Made by a program: the position numbers and the translations under genes. From Planctomycetaceae bacterium (GTDB taxonomy: Bacteria > Planctomycetota > Planctomycetia > Planctomycetales > Planctomycetaceae), in contig PBMZ01000211.1 of the NCBI GenBank assembly GCA_002722955.1, forward strand, positions 1 through 32,952: DNA of 32,952 nt, given 5' to 3'. Numbering within the stretch: position 1 is the stretch's first letter; each line of letters starts with the position of its first letter. The notes beneath the pieces were generated by a model. The model had not been told where the DNA came from, did not search any database, and was given only the letters and a program-made list of their open reading frames with translations. Shown here piece by piece: positions 14,614-23,560 of the stretch.

Positions 14614-17600
14614 ATGCACTTTTCATCTTGGCTCAAGAGTCTCCGCAATCGTACTCAACGAGACATCCAGGTTCGTCGCCGCCCCAACACGGCAGAGAAC
14701 AACAGAGCAATTGAAGCATTAGAAGACCGTACACTCTTGTCGACGACGTCTCTATTCACAACCGAAGGCGAATTGATCGTCGAGTCCAATGCCGCGAACA
14801 TTGTGATTCAAGAGAATCCCAACGCCACCGGTTTCGTTCAAGTCTTGATTGACGGCAACGTCGACACGTCTCTGCCCCCAATTCAAACCGCTGATGTCCA
14901 ATCCATCTTGGTCGTGGGTGGTGACGAGCCGAACTCAATCGACCTCAGCGGCATTACGGCCGCCGTCTTCACGAATTTGTCCGAGATCGAACTTGCCGGC
15001 GGTGATGGCGACGACACCATTGTCGGTGCGATGGATGTCGACGCAACGATCGAAGGTAACGACGGCGACGATGCTATTACCAGCTTGATGGCTGGGGACA
15101 CAATCGACGCTGGTGATGGTGACGACACGGTATTGGCCGGAGCCGGCGACGATAGCATCTTGGCCGACCATGGTGCTGACAGTGTCGATGGAGCGGACGG
15201 AAACGACACTATAGATGGTGGTGATGGAGCTGACACGATCCAAGGCGGTGCCGGTGATGACAGCATAACCGGTGACGATCACGGCGACTCACTTGATGGT
15301 GGTGCTGGCAACGACACCATACAAGGTGGGCGCGGTGCCGACACATTGATCGGCGGCCTTGGCAATGACTCGATTAGCGGCGGCCGCGAAGACGATTCGC
15401 TGTCTGGAAGTGCTGGAGATGATACGCTCCAAGGCAACGCCAACAACGACACCATCAATGGCGACACTGGTAATGACTCGATCAACGGCGGTGTCGGCGA
15501 TGACGTCGTGTTCGGAAACGAAGGAGCTGACCGCATCGTCGGGCACATGGGTGAAGATTCACTCGAGGGAAATGATGGCAACGACACCATCTTCGGTGGT
15601 GCTGGTCACGACAAGATCGATGGCGGGTTAGGCGACGATCAACTACGGGGCCAAGGCGGCAACGACACGATCTTCGGAGGCGGCGGAAGCGATGATGCCA
15701 ACGGCGGTGACGGAAACGATCTAGTTCAAAGTATCTTCGTTCCCCTGCTCCCCATCCCAATAATTACGATAGACGACGTAACCCTCGATCCCGAAGCCGG
15801 CAACAATATTGGTTTGGGATTTGCCGCAGCCGACGTGCTGGCGAACGGCGGAATTGGCCCGCAAGACATTGTTGCCGCGGACTTGATGGGCGACGGAGTC
15901 CTTGACCTGATCACCGCGAACTCTGAGTCAAGCGACGTCACTGTTTACCTTGGCAACAGCGATGGAACTTTTGCTGCCGCAAACTCTTTCGGAGCAGGCA
16001 CGGCTCCCGCTGCAGTCGCGGTTGGCGACATTACAGGCGACGGAAACCCCGACTTAGTTACCGCCAACAGCGGTGCGTCGGACGTCAGCGCCTTGCCCAA
16101 TAACGGCAACGGTACGTTCGCTATGGCGGCAACTTTCGCTGCTGGTGCTGGTCCCAGCGATGTTGTGATCGTCGATTTGGACGGTGACGGCGATATGGAC
16201 GTCGTTGTTTCTAACTCGACGGACAACAATATTTCGGCCCTTGTTAACGATGGCACCGGCATGTTTGCGGCTCCCGCCAACGAAGCCGTCAACATGGCCC
16301 CGGCGGCACTGGCAACAGCTGACTTTGACGGCGACGGTGACGCTGATATCGTGACAGCAAACAACGGATCGGACGACGTTTCATTCTTAATGGGTGACGG
16401 CGATGGAACATTTCAAGCGGCCGTCAACACTGCCGTTGGTGTCAGTCCGACCGACATTCTTGCCCTTGATGTCAATAACGATGGCAACATCGACGTCGTG
16501 ACCGCCAACCAAGGTTCCGGCGATGTCTCGATCCTCTTGGGCAACGGAGACGGTACATTCCAAGCCGCGACGAACACCGTGGCAACTGGGGGAATTCGAT
16601 CGATCGATTCTTTTGACATCGATGGCAACTCAACTCCCGATCTGGTTTACTCCGCCGCTGGTAATGCCTTCGTCTTGACGAACGACGGCACGGGCACCTT
16701 CGCCGCGCCAGCCGGACCATTTTCGAATGGCACAGGTGCGAACTCGACGGCAATCGCGGCCGGTGACTTCAATGGCGATGGCCTCGGTGATGTGGCAACT
16801 TCCAACTCATCCAACAATGCGTCAGTGTTGCTGCAAGCTCTTGGCACAAGTGATGTCACCTTCACTGTCACCTTGTCGAACTCGTTTGATTCGGACGTGA
16901 CCGTCGACTTCATCACGGTGGATGGTACGGCGACAGCCGGCGAAGACTATTCATCGACGCTCGGAACACTGACGTTTACACCAGGCGTTTTGACTCAGAC
17001 GATCACTGTCACCGTGCTTGATGACAACATGGTCGAGATGGACGAAACGTTCTTTGTGAACCTGTCCAATGCTGTCAACGGAATGATCTCCGACGGCCAG
17101 GGACAAGCCACCATCGTCGACGATGACACGAATACGGCGCCTCCAACTCCGGGTGCGTTTGACATCGTCGTGAACTTTACTGGCGGGCTGACGCCTTCTC
17201 AGATGGCCACGTTTACAGCGGCTGAGCAACGGTTGGAATCCATTATCGTGGGCGATGTCCCGGACATTACCGTTCCTGGAATCGGAATGGTCGACGATGT
17301 TGTGATCGACGCAATGGGAGTCGCCATTGACGGTGTCGGCGGAATTCTTGGTGCGGCAGGACCGAACTTCTTGCGACCGGGTAGCAACTTGCCCGCTGCT
17401 GGAATCATGATGTTCGATACCGCTGACTTGGCGGCTTTAGAACAAGCCGGTCAGTTCACTGATGTCATCAATCACGAAATGCAACACGTGCTTGGGTTCG
17501 GAACGATTTGGGGAATCCTTGGCCTTCTGCAAAACCCGGCCTCGCAAGGCGGCAATGATCCTCGATTCACTGGCCCTGCAGCCGTTGTCGAATACAACGC

Positions 17601-19416
17601 TCGGTTTAACGACACGGCGACTGGCGTTCCTGTCGAAGCAATGGGCGGTCCGGGGACAGCCGATGGCCACTGGCGTGAATCTGTTTACAACAACGAGTTG
17701 ATGACCGGTTTCATTAATCCAGGCATCAACCCAATCAGCCGAAGCACGATTGCTCAATATGAAGACTTGGGCTACGTCGTGGATATCAACCAAGCCGACC
17801 CGTTCTTGGTGGCGCCAAACGCACAGCAAGATTTGGGACTACCACCAGAACGCGCCCAAGCACTTCTGGGCGGTCGCATCTTGGCCTTGCCCCCAGATCA
17901 GCCGAATATCATGACCAATCTACTGAAGCAAATGGGCAAGAACGATTTGAACGCCATCATACCCGCCGTTCGCAACTTCCCATCGGCGACCGGTGGTACT
18001 GGCGGCTTAGCAATTGACTTCGATCCGGACACACTGCGCGGCGGCGGCGGCGACGACACCATTATTGGTTTTGACGCGAACGATGTTTTGATCGGCGGAG
18101 TTGGCAATGACAGCCTGGATGGCGGCAACGGCAACGATACGTTCTTCGGCGGAGCCGGTGACGACACCATCACGGGTTCGGCTGGCAACGATGTCTTCCA
18201 AGGTCAAGGCGGCAATGACGACCTCAGCGGCGGCGACGGTGACGACGACTTCATCTGGCGTGGCGACATTGATGGCTCGGATACCGTCGACGGCGGTGAC
18301 GGCAACGATTCGGTTGAGGCTCGCGGCCAAGGCGTCCAAGATCGCATTGAGGTCTCGCAGCGATTGTTGCTCTCGGCAAGCGGCAGCACGATCGAAGGCG
18401 CCGAGATGCAAGTCAGCGAGCGAAACGCAACGATTCGACTTCGCAACAACATTGAGGATATTGTTGTCAACGCAAGAAACGGCAACGATCGCATCACAGT
18501 AACCGATCTCGACTTCGTGCCCTTGACCAGCTTGACGCTGAACGGCGAGGCTGGCAACGACACGATCTCTCTTGCCAATGCGGACATTGGAGCTGTCCGC
18601 GTCTTCATCAATGGTGGCGCTGGCAACGATGTCATCACGGGAAGCAACGGTACTGATCGAATCTCCGGTGGCGAAGACGACGATCAACTGTTCGGTGGCG
18701 ATGGCGACGACATCATCGATGCCAACGAAGGCAATGACTTGCTGGAGGGCGGCAATGGCAACGACACGTTGCTTGGAAGCGAAGGAGTTGACACGCTTCG
18801 CGGCAATGCGGGTGACGACAACCTTTTTGGCGGCGTTGGCAACGACAGCTTGACCGGCGGCACAGGTGACGACACGCTGTCTGGCGACATTGGTCACGAT
18901 CGGTTGCGTGGGAACTCGGGCAACGACTCGTTGACGGGCAGCATTGGCCGCGACACGATTCTTGGTGGTGCGGGTGACGACACACTAGATGGTGGTCGTA
19001 ATGCTGACACGCTGGATGGCCAAGGTGGCAACGACATCATTCGCGGCGACCACGGCGATGATCGCATCGATGGCGACACCGGCGATGACACGATCAATGG
19101 CGGCGACGGCGATGACACAATCATTGGCGGCGATGGCAACGACGGCATTGTTGGCGAAGATGGTAACGACTGCCTAAAGGGCAACGCAGACGATGACACG
19201 ATCGTTGGCGGTGACGGCGACGACTCGATGTTTGGAGGTGCCGGCCGAGATATCCTCGCGGCTAACAACGGCGACGACTTCATCAACGGCAACGGCGGCG
19301 TCGACACAATCAATCCGGGTGAAGGAGACGACCGAATTGAGGATCCGATGAGTGAAATCGATGACGAATTTGTGTTGTCTGACGAGATTCTTGAGTCGCT
19401 CGACACGAACGTCTAG
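14614..19416 (+). CDS. Secreted RTX-repeat protein with FG-GAP, Calx-beta and leishmanolysin-like protease domains
   Basis: A 1600-residue protein. ATG at 14614 has AGGA 9 bases upstream. Near residues 35-42 is LEDRTLLS, the planctomycete N-terminal box of exported giants. RTX nonapeptides (GGxGxDxux) fill about 129-375. Residues 383-398 (IITIDDVTLDPEAG) look like the first strand of a Calx-beta domain, whose remainder (TSDVTFTVTLSN to ATIVDDD) is at 745-838; between them lie seven FG-GAP/VCBS units with DxDGDGxxD calcium loops. A protease domain follows at about 845-1065: HEMQHVLGFG (His954, Glu955, His958), a third ligand His1019 in GHWRES, and Met1030 in NELMTG as Met-turn, spaced as in leishmanolysin (M8). 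A second RTX block covers about 1139-1575. RTX proteins usually leave through type I secretion and fold on calcium outside. No transporter gene is adjacent. Confidence 0.92.
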   Translation: MHFSSWLKSLRNRTQRDIQVRRRPNTAENNRAIEALEDRTLLSTTSLFTTEGELIVESNAANIVIQENPNATGFVQVLIDGNVDTSLPPIQTADVQSILVVGGDEPNSIDLSGITAAVFTNLSEIELAGGDGDDTIVGAMDVDATIEGNDGDDAITSLMAGDTIDAGDGDDTVLAGAGDDSILADHGADSVDGADGNDTIDGGDGADTIQGGAGDDSITGDDHGDSLDGGAGNDTIQGGRGADTLIGGLGNDSISGGREDDSLSGSAGDDTLQGNANNDTINGDTGNDSINGGVGDDVVFGNEGADRIVGHMGEDSLEGNDGNDTIFGGAGHDKIDGGLGDDQLRGQGGNDTIFGGGGSDDANGGDGNDLVQSIFVPLLPIPIITIDDVTLDPEAGNNIGLGFAAADVLANGGIGPQDIVAADLMGDGVLDLITANSESSDVTVYLGNSDGTFAAANSFGAGTAPAAVAVGDITGDGNPDLVTANSGASDVSALPNNGNGTFAMAATFAAGAGPSDVVIVDLDGDGDMDVVVSNSTDNNISALVNDGTGMFAAPANEAVNMAPAALATADFDGDGDADIVTANNGSDDVSFLMGDGDGTFQAAVNTAVGVSPTDILALDVNNDGNIDVVTANQGSGDVSILLGNGDGTFQAATNTVATGGIRSIDSFDIDGNSTPDLVYSAAGNAFVLTNDGTGTFAAPAGPFSNGTGANSTAIAAGDFNGDGLGDVATSNSSNNASVLLQALGTSDVTFTVTLSNSFDSDVTVDFITVDGTATAGEDYSSTLGTLTFTPGVLTQTITVTVLDDNMVEMDETFFVNLSNAVNGMISDGQGQATIVDDDTNTAPPTPGAFDIVVNFTGGLTPSQMATFTAAEQRLESIIVGDVPDITVPGIGMVDDVVIDAMGVAIDGVGGILGAAGPNFLRPGSNLPAAGIMMFDTADLAALEQAGQFTDVINHEMQHVLGFGTIWGILGLLQNPASQGGNDPRFTGPAAVVEYNARFNDTATGVPVEAMGGPGTADGHWRESVYNNELMTGFINPGINPISRSTIAQYEDLGYVVDINQADPFLVAPNAQQDLGLPPERAQALLGGRILALPPDQPNIMTNLLKQMGKNDLNAIIPAVRNFPSATGGTGGLAIDFDPDTLRGGGGDDTIIGFDANDVLIGGVGNDSLDGGNGNDTFFGGAGDDTITGSAGNDVFQGQGGNDDLSGGDGDDDFIWRGDIDGSDTVDGGDGNDSVEARGQGVQDRIEVSQRLLLSASGSTIEGAEMQVSERNATIRLRNNIEDIVVNARNGNDRITVTDLDFVPLTSLTLNGEAGNDTISLANADIGAVRVFINGGAGNDVITGSNGTDRISGGEDDDQLFGGDGDDIIDANEGNDLLEGGNGNDTLLGSEGVDTLRGNAGDDNLFGGVGNDSLTGGTGDDTLSGDIGHDRLRGNSGNDSLTGSIGRDTILGGAGDDTLDGGRNADTLDGQGGNDIIRGDHGDDRIDGDTGDDTINGGDGDDTIIGGDGNDGIVGEDGNDCLKGNADDDTIVGGDGDDSMFGGAGRDILAANNGDDFINGNGGVDTINPGEGDDRIEDPMSEIDDEFVLSDEILESLDTNV

Positions 19417-19443
19417 AGCGTCGCAGCGAAACATCGTGCCCCA

Positions 19444-20805
19444 CTACTTGTCAGGACCGTGGTCCTCGATACCATCTTCCTCTGCGAATGGGTCTGGGAA
19501 TAGCTGGATGGTGCAGTCGACCATCAACCAACTCAATCCACACAGCACATAAGCGCCGCAAGCAATCAAGAACGTTGGCGTCCAACCAAATGACTCGCTG
19601 ACAAATCCATAAACGATCGGGGCAACCATCGCCCCAACGCCGGCGACAGCATTGTTGAAAGCAAACACTGACGCCGTTGCGTTTCCGCTGATGTCAGTCA
19701 CCGTCCCCCATCGTGTTGAGAGACTCGAGTCGGCAAAGATCTTGACAAACAGTAAGATCGAACAAAACACGTAAGGGCTGTCGCGGTACAATAAAGCGAC
19801 GCCAAGGATAGCGGCCGCACCACATTTGCCGATACAGCCGATCAAACTGCGCGTCCACCGGCGATTCCCGGTCGCTCGAATTAACCAGTCGTTGATGAAC
19901 CCGCTGCATGCTCCACCAATCGCCCCGCCTAGTAGCGGCAATGCCGAATAGATTCCCATCTCCTTGAACTCCAACTTGTATTCCTCAAACAAGAACAAGG
20001 GAATCCAGGCCGAGTAGATGTTGTCGGCGATCGTGCTAAACGTGGACGCAGCATTCAGAAATGCCAAGTTGACTAGGGCTCTTTTATTCGTGTTGGTATT
20101 CCTGATTCTATCCAACAAGCCAACTTTCGGCTCATTACTGGGCGGCGGCTCATTGTCGCCAATCAATTCGACTTCAGAATCGTTCGTCCAAGAATGCTCG
20201 CGAGGTGAATTGCGAAATAGCATCAAGTGCAACAATCCATGAAGAAGGCCGCCACCGGCAATGATGAAAATGCCAATTCGCCAATCCAAACCGAAATAGC
20301 CGATCAGCAATGCCGCTAACACAAGATTCGAGCTCATTCCGCCAATCCGCCCAAAGGCAACTCCGGCTAAGCCTTGCGCCATCGTGCGTGATGATGACGG
20401 AAACCAAATCCGAGTGATCCGGCTTACCGATGAAAAGGCGCCGGCTTGTGCCGTTCCGAACAACGCGCGAGCAACGGCGAGCATCGTGACGTTTGGTATT
20501 GCGTGCATCGCTAATGCAATTGACGAGAGAATAATGACAACGCCCAAAAAGATATGAGCCCCGGCAACATCCGCTATCACGCCGGCCGGAAACTGAAACA
20601 CCGAATAGGTGACTGAAAAGCATAAATCGAGCAAGCCAAGATCGTCTTTGCCCAAGCCATACTCTTCAACCAACGTGGGTTTGATCAAAGCGAACGCGTA
20701 TCGGTGCAGATACAGATACCACGATGTTCCACAGCTGAGAGCTAGGACCAAGAAGCGTATCGATGTTGGCCGCTCTTGCGAAAGTTGCGCGTCTTGTGAG
20801 GTCAT
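19444..20805 (-). CDS. MFS transporter, anion:cation symporter-like
   Basis: A 453-residue protein with about 12 membrane helices and a central polar loop (about 205-235). The ATG at 20805 follows GGAG by 7 bases. The early segment YLHRYAFALIKPTLVEEYGLGKDDLGLLDLCFSVTY and the next loop, with FPAGVIADVAGAH, GRxLFGxAQAG-like RALFGTAQAGAF and RIWFPSSSRTMAQGLAG, match the anion:cation symporter branch of the MFS, which takes up hexuronates, phosphate, glucarate or other organic anions with a cation. The substrate is not decidable. It converges on the RTX gene with a 27-base gap and diverges from the small gene at 20956. CCAGGG (20824-20829) and CCCTGG (20847-20852) upstream form a short inverted repeat that might be an operator. 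Confidence 0.85.
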   Translation of the reverse strand: MTSQDAQLSQERPTSIRFLVLALSCGTSWYLYLHRYAFALIKPTLVEEYGLGKDDLGLLDLCFSVTYSVFQFPAGVIADVAGAHIFLGVVIILSSIALAMHAIPNVTMLAVARALFGTAQAGAFSSVSRITRIWFPSSSRTMAQGLAGVAFGRIGGMSSNLVLAALLIGYFGLDWRIGIFIIAGGGLLHGLLHLMLFRNSPREHSWTNDSEVELIGDNEPPPSNEPKVGLLDRIRNTNTNKRALVNLAFLNAASTFSTIADNIYSAWIPLFLFEEYKLEFKEMGIYSALPLLGGAIGGACSGFINDWLIRATGNRRWTRSLIGCIGKCGAAAILGVALLYRDSPYVFCSILLFVKIFADSSLSTRWGTVTDISGNATASVFAFNNAVAGVGAMVAPIVYGFVSESFGWTPTFLIACGAYVLCGLSWLMVDCTIQLFPDPFAEEDGIEDHGPDK

Positions 20806-20955
20806 CTATTAACTCCGGATATCCCAGGGGCATGTTGATCACGATACCCTGGTCACGCTTCGCAGTCTCGTAAGAGTGAATGTCCGAATTTAACGGTTGT
20901 ATCGACCGCACCGCCTTTTCTGAATTCAACGCGGCCAGACGTCGATACAGCCAGC

Positions 20956-21270
20956 ATGATGGAATTCGAACGCGAGATGTTGAAACAATATGAAGACTGG
21001 CGCACTGTATTGGAAGCGTATCGCGATCACCAGCTTCAGCTCAAGGAAACGGATCCAGAATTTGACGGCTGGATTCCACGCTTAACATCTTTCTCCGGCA
21101 TGATTGTTCCTGACGAACTAAGCGAGATTCACGGAAAGCTGATTGCGCTTGGATTAATTAAAGTCCAATTGGAAAACCGCGCTGGCGGAGTCCGCTACCA
21201 GGTGACTCGACAAGGCCGCGAAATGCTCGGTGAAAAGACTCACGCGACTGAGTCCGAGTGCGCAGCTTAG
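20956..21270 (+). CDS. Small protein with winged-helix character, unknown function
   Basis: A 104-residue protein with two adjacent ATG codons (20956 and 20959) and no clear ribosome site. Residues from about 54 on read DELSEIHGKLIALGLIKV, then GGVRYQVTRQGREML; this helix, helix, wing and LT..G..L pattern is typical of winged-helix DNA-binding proteins. The N-terminal 45 residues are helical and charged (MEFEREMLKQYEDWRTVLEA). It may be a regulator, but no family is recognised. It is followed 75 bases later by a co-oriented membrane protein gene. Confidence 0.65.
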   Translation: MMEFEREMLKQYEDWRTVLEAYRDHQLQLKETDPEFDGWIPRLTSFSGMIVPDELSEIHGKLIALGLIKVQLENRAGGVRYQVTRQGREMLGEKTHATESECAA

Positions 21271-21345
21271 CATCTTTGCTTGTGGCAGATTTGTTGCCTT
21301 GTTATCGAAGCGATCCACTTCGATAATTGCGATAAAGGCCAAGCC

Positions 21346-22107
21346 ATGAAAGATGCCGCATCGCAAATACCGGAAGACGCACAACAATTCCGCATCCGTG
21401 GTGGACGCAAACCGATCGTGGTTTACATCCATGAGGATACTGGCACGATCTATTTCCAGAATTGCCATGTGCCGCACAAGTTTCTCGCCAGCGCTACCCC
21501 GTCGTACAGTTGCTCAATCGACGATACCCAAGCCGTGCACGTCTACCGCGGACAACGTCAACCCAAAGAATCTTTGACTATCATCAGCGATGAGGGTAAG
21601 GCTGTGCTTGTCGATCAGGGCGCGAATTACAAAGTGCTTCGCGACAAGATGAAGCAGCTCGTGCCGGTCGAGAAACCAGGTTATTCTCGAGAAAATCCGA
21701 TGATGGGCGCCATCTATTTCGGAGGGGCACTGATAGGTCTGGCACTTGGAGTTGCTTGCACACCGAAGCAATCGACCGACATGACGCTTGGCATCTTCGT
21801 TACAGTTGGCACAACTCTGGGACTAGCGTCAGGTCACGTGTTGATATGGATAGCCGATCGCTATCTGAAGATCAATCTTGTTCGTCCACTCGGATATGGC
21901 ATCTTCGCGATGTGTAATGGTGTAGTGAGCGCAGCCCTGTTGGGCTCGCTGGTGAACTGGAATACCTTCGTTCAAGGAGCCATCCTGTTGCTTTGTGGAA
22001 GTGGAATGGCTGGCTTTACTTACGGCGTTTATCAACAGCGGCGAATCTCAGCGCGGCAGAACCGAGACAAAACGGTTGATGACTACGGCCAATCACTGGG
22101 TGAGTAA
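21346..22107 (+). CDS. Four-helix membrane protein with a soluble N-terminal domain, unknown function
   Basis: A 253-residue protein; ATG at 21346 with AAAGG 8 bases upstream is preferred to an in-frame start at 21280. Residues 1-115 are soluble and beta-rich (KPIVVYIHEDTGTIYFQ, VHVYRGQRQPKESLTIIS, GKAVLVDQGANYKVLRDKM), compatible with a small PH-like domain, though this is a guess. Hydrophobic helices lie at about 119-138, 147-170, 182-202 and 207-228, followed by a charged C-terminal tail. TTATCGAAG (21302-21310) and CTTCGATAA (21318-21326) form a 9-bp hairpin just before the gene and may affect its expression. It converges on prfB with a 30-base gap. Confidence 0.7.
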   Translation: MKDAASQIPEDAQQFRIRGGRKPIVVYIHEDTGTIYFQNCHVPHKFLASATPSYSCSIDDTQAVHVYRGQRQPKESLTIISDEGKAVLVDQGANYKVLRDKMKQLVPVEKPGYSRENPMMGAIYFGGALIGLALGVACTPKQSTDMTLGIFVTVGTTLGLASGHVLIWIADRYLKINLVRPLGYGIFAMCNGVVSAALLGSLVNWNTFVQGAILLLCGSGMAGFTYGVYQQRRISARQNRDKTVDDYGQSLGE

Positions 22108-22137
22108 ATTGACTCCAGCAAGCATTCCAGCAACAAA

Positions 22138-23248
22138 CTAGTCCTTGCCAATGCTCCAACGGAGGAAGGCCTCCATAAAACCGTCTAAGTCTCCGTCAAG
22201 AATTGGAGTCGGGTTGCCAACCTTCATGCCGGTTCGGACATCCTTCACGTATTGATCCGGATGAAGGACATAGTTGCGGACAGTCTCGCCACCGAAGCCG
22301 ATCTTTGATTTCTGGCCGCGCTTTGCTGCGAGTTCCGCGTCACGCTTTTCTTTTTCGATTTGGAACAATTTGGCGATCAACATCTTTTGAGCCGACGCGC
22401 GATTCTTGTGCTGAGACCGCTGACTCTGACACTGAACGACAACACCCGTTTCCAAGTGCGTCAATCGAATGGCCGAGTCCGTCTTGTTGACATGTTGGCC
22501 GCCGGCACCGCTGGCTCGATATGTGTCTTCCCGCACATCTTGATCCCAATTGATCTCGATATTAACGGAATCATTCAATTCCGGTGTCACATCAACGGCA
22601 GCGAACGAAGTGTGGCGTCGACCGGCTGAGTCGAATGGGCTGATACGAATCAATCGATGATTGCCGGTCTCACCTCGCAAGTAGCCAAAACAATAGTTTC
22701 CTCGAATCGCGATCGTAGCGTTACGAATTCCGGCTTCTTCCGCTGGCGAAATCTCCATCAACTCGGACTTAAAACCACGACGCTCGGACCAACGTTGAAA
22801 CATTCGCAACAACATCTCGGCCCAGTCGGATGAATCTGTCCCACCTTCGCCGGCTTGAATTGATACGAAGGCACCGCAGCCGTCTTCCGGATTCGACATC
22901 ATCGCTTGCAGCTCAACAGCAGCAAGTTGCTCGCCCAATGAAGTAGCAGCTTGAGCGACCTCGGCGACATTTTCATCCGACGGATCGTCATCAGCGAATT
23001 CGATCAACACCTCAAGATCACCACTTTCCGAGACTAGCTGGGAAAGCGGCTTTGTGGTGAGGTTTAGGCGTTGGAGCTCGCCGACAGTTTCTTGCGCCTT
23101 GTCTGGGTTGTCCCAAAATCCCGGCGCAGCCATCTCGTCATTAATCTCGTCCGTTCGCTTTAGCTTGGCGGGCAAGTCAAAGAGAGTCTCGCAAATGGAG
23201 AATGCGATTCATCAATTCTTGGCACTGTTCGCGAAGTTCATTGTCCAT
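22138..23248 (-). CDS. prfB: Peptide chain release factor 2, with programmed +1 frameshift
   Basis: RF2 releases finished proteins at UGA and UAA codons. The gene starts at an ATG at 23248, encodes 23 residues ending RDSL, then meets an in-frame TGA within CTT TGA C (23182-23176). Slipping forward by one base reads GAC and joins the long frame, giving 369 residues, close to the usual length. RF2 marks are present: SPF in [15 protein letters not shown], the anticodon-like tripeptide that reads UGA/UAA, and [10 protein letters not shown] with the GGQ loop that triggers peptide release. The frameshift lets RF2 control its own level: when RF2 is scarce the ribosome pauses at UGA and shifts. No ribosome site is obvious before the ATG. 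Neighbours are unrelated. Confidence 0.95.
23176..23182 (-). promoter_or_regulatory. prfB: prfB +1 frameshift site CTTTGAC
   Basis: Read on the minus strand, CTT TGA C occurs after codon 22 of the short opening frame, the same site and place as in other bacterial prfB genes. In Escherichia coli a purine-rich AGGGGG lies just upstream and pushes the shift; here the bases before the site are CATTTGCGAGACTCT, with no such block. Confidence 0.9.
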
Positions 23249-23359
23249 GACGTCGATTGCAATCTTGCTAAACTTGATCAGAATAATGGGCGTTCAAATC
23301 TATTCGCTTGTTCCGAAGTCGTCAACCGAGCTCATTGTTCTCCCAATAGCCAGGTCAAC

Positions 23360-23515
23360 ATGAAACGTGAAGACATTCTAATGCTGGCGGGCGCGGCGTT
23401 TTTGGTCGGCTTTTCCTACATCGATGACCAATGGAGCATGTTTTGGCTCTGCTCTGGCCTAGGTCTGGGAATCTGGACCATGGTGGCGATGCTGAACGAC
23501 TCGAAAGAAAACTAA
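23360..23515 (+). CDS. 51-residue membrane peptide, unknown function
   Basis: ATG at 23360 follows CAGGTCAAC, so AGG lies about 6 bases upstream. The peptide has two short hydrophobic stretches, about 6-20 (ILMLAGAAFLVGFSY) and 27-44 (MFWLCSGLGLGIWTMVAM), joined by a polar turn, and ends NDSKEN. It would sit in the membrane as a hairpin. It diverges from prfB and converges on the PhoD-like gene, with a hairpin between. Its shortness makes the call uncertain, but the composition is that of a membrane protein rather than random sequence. Confidence 0.5.
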   Translation: MKREDILMLAGAAFLVGFSYIDDQWSMFWLCSGLGLGIWTMVAMLNDSKEN

Positions 23516-23532
23516 CGCGTTTTCGTAAGAGA

Positions 23533-23557
23533 TGGAAACCCGAAGCGTGAGTTTCCA
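23533..23557. terminator. Hairpin between convergent genes
   Basis: TGGAAAC (23533-23539) pairs with GTTTCCA (23551-23557) around an 11-base loop. It lies between the stop of the small membrane peptide (23515) and that of the PhoD-like gene (23561), four bases past the latter. There is no T-run, so termination is only suggested by position. Confidence 0.4.
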
Positions 23558-23560
23558 ATG

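Noticed and set aside
18007..18897. Long open minus-strand frame opposite the RTX repeats
   Set aside because: It is an antisense artefact of the GGxGxD repeat codons; the product is a Val/Ala-rich repetition of the same pattern with no independent features.
15000..19340. Tandem DNA repeats in the RTX gene as a possible CRISPR or satellite array
   Set aside because: The periodicity is 27 bases and arises from coding GGxGxDxux nonapeptides; spacing and sequence vary as in protein repeats.
22138..23175. prfB as a frame starting at a TTG at 23175
   Set aside because: That position is just past the frameshift site; the true start with the first 23 residues is at 23248 and is joined by the CTT TGA C slip.
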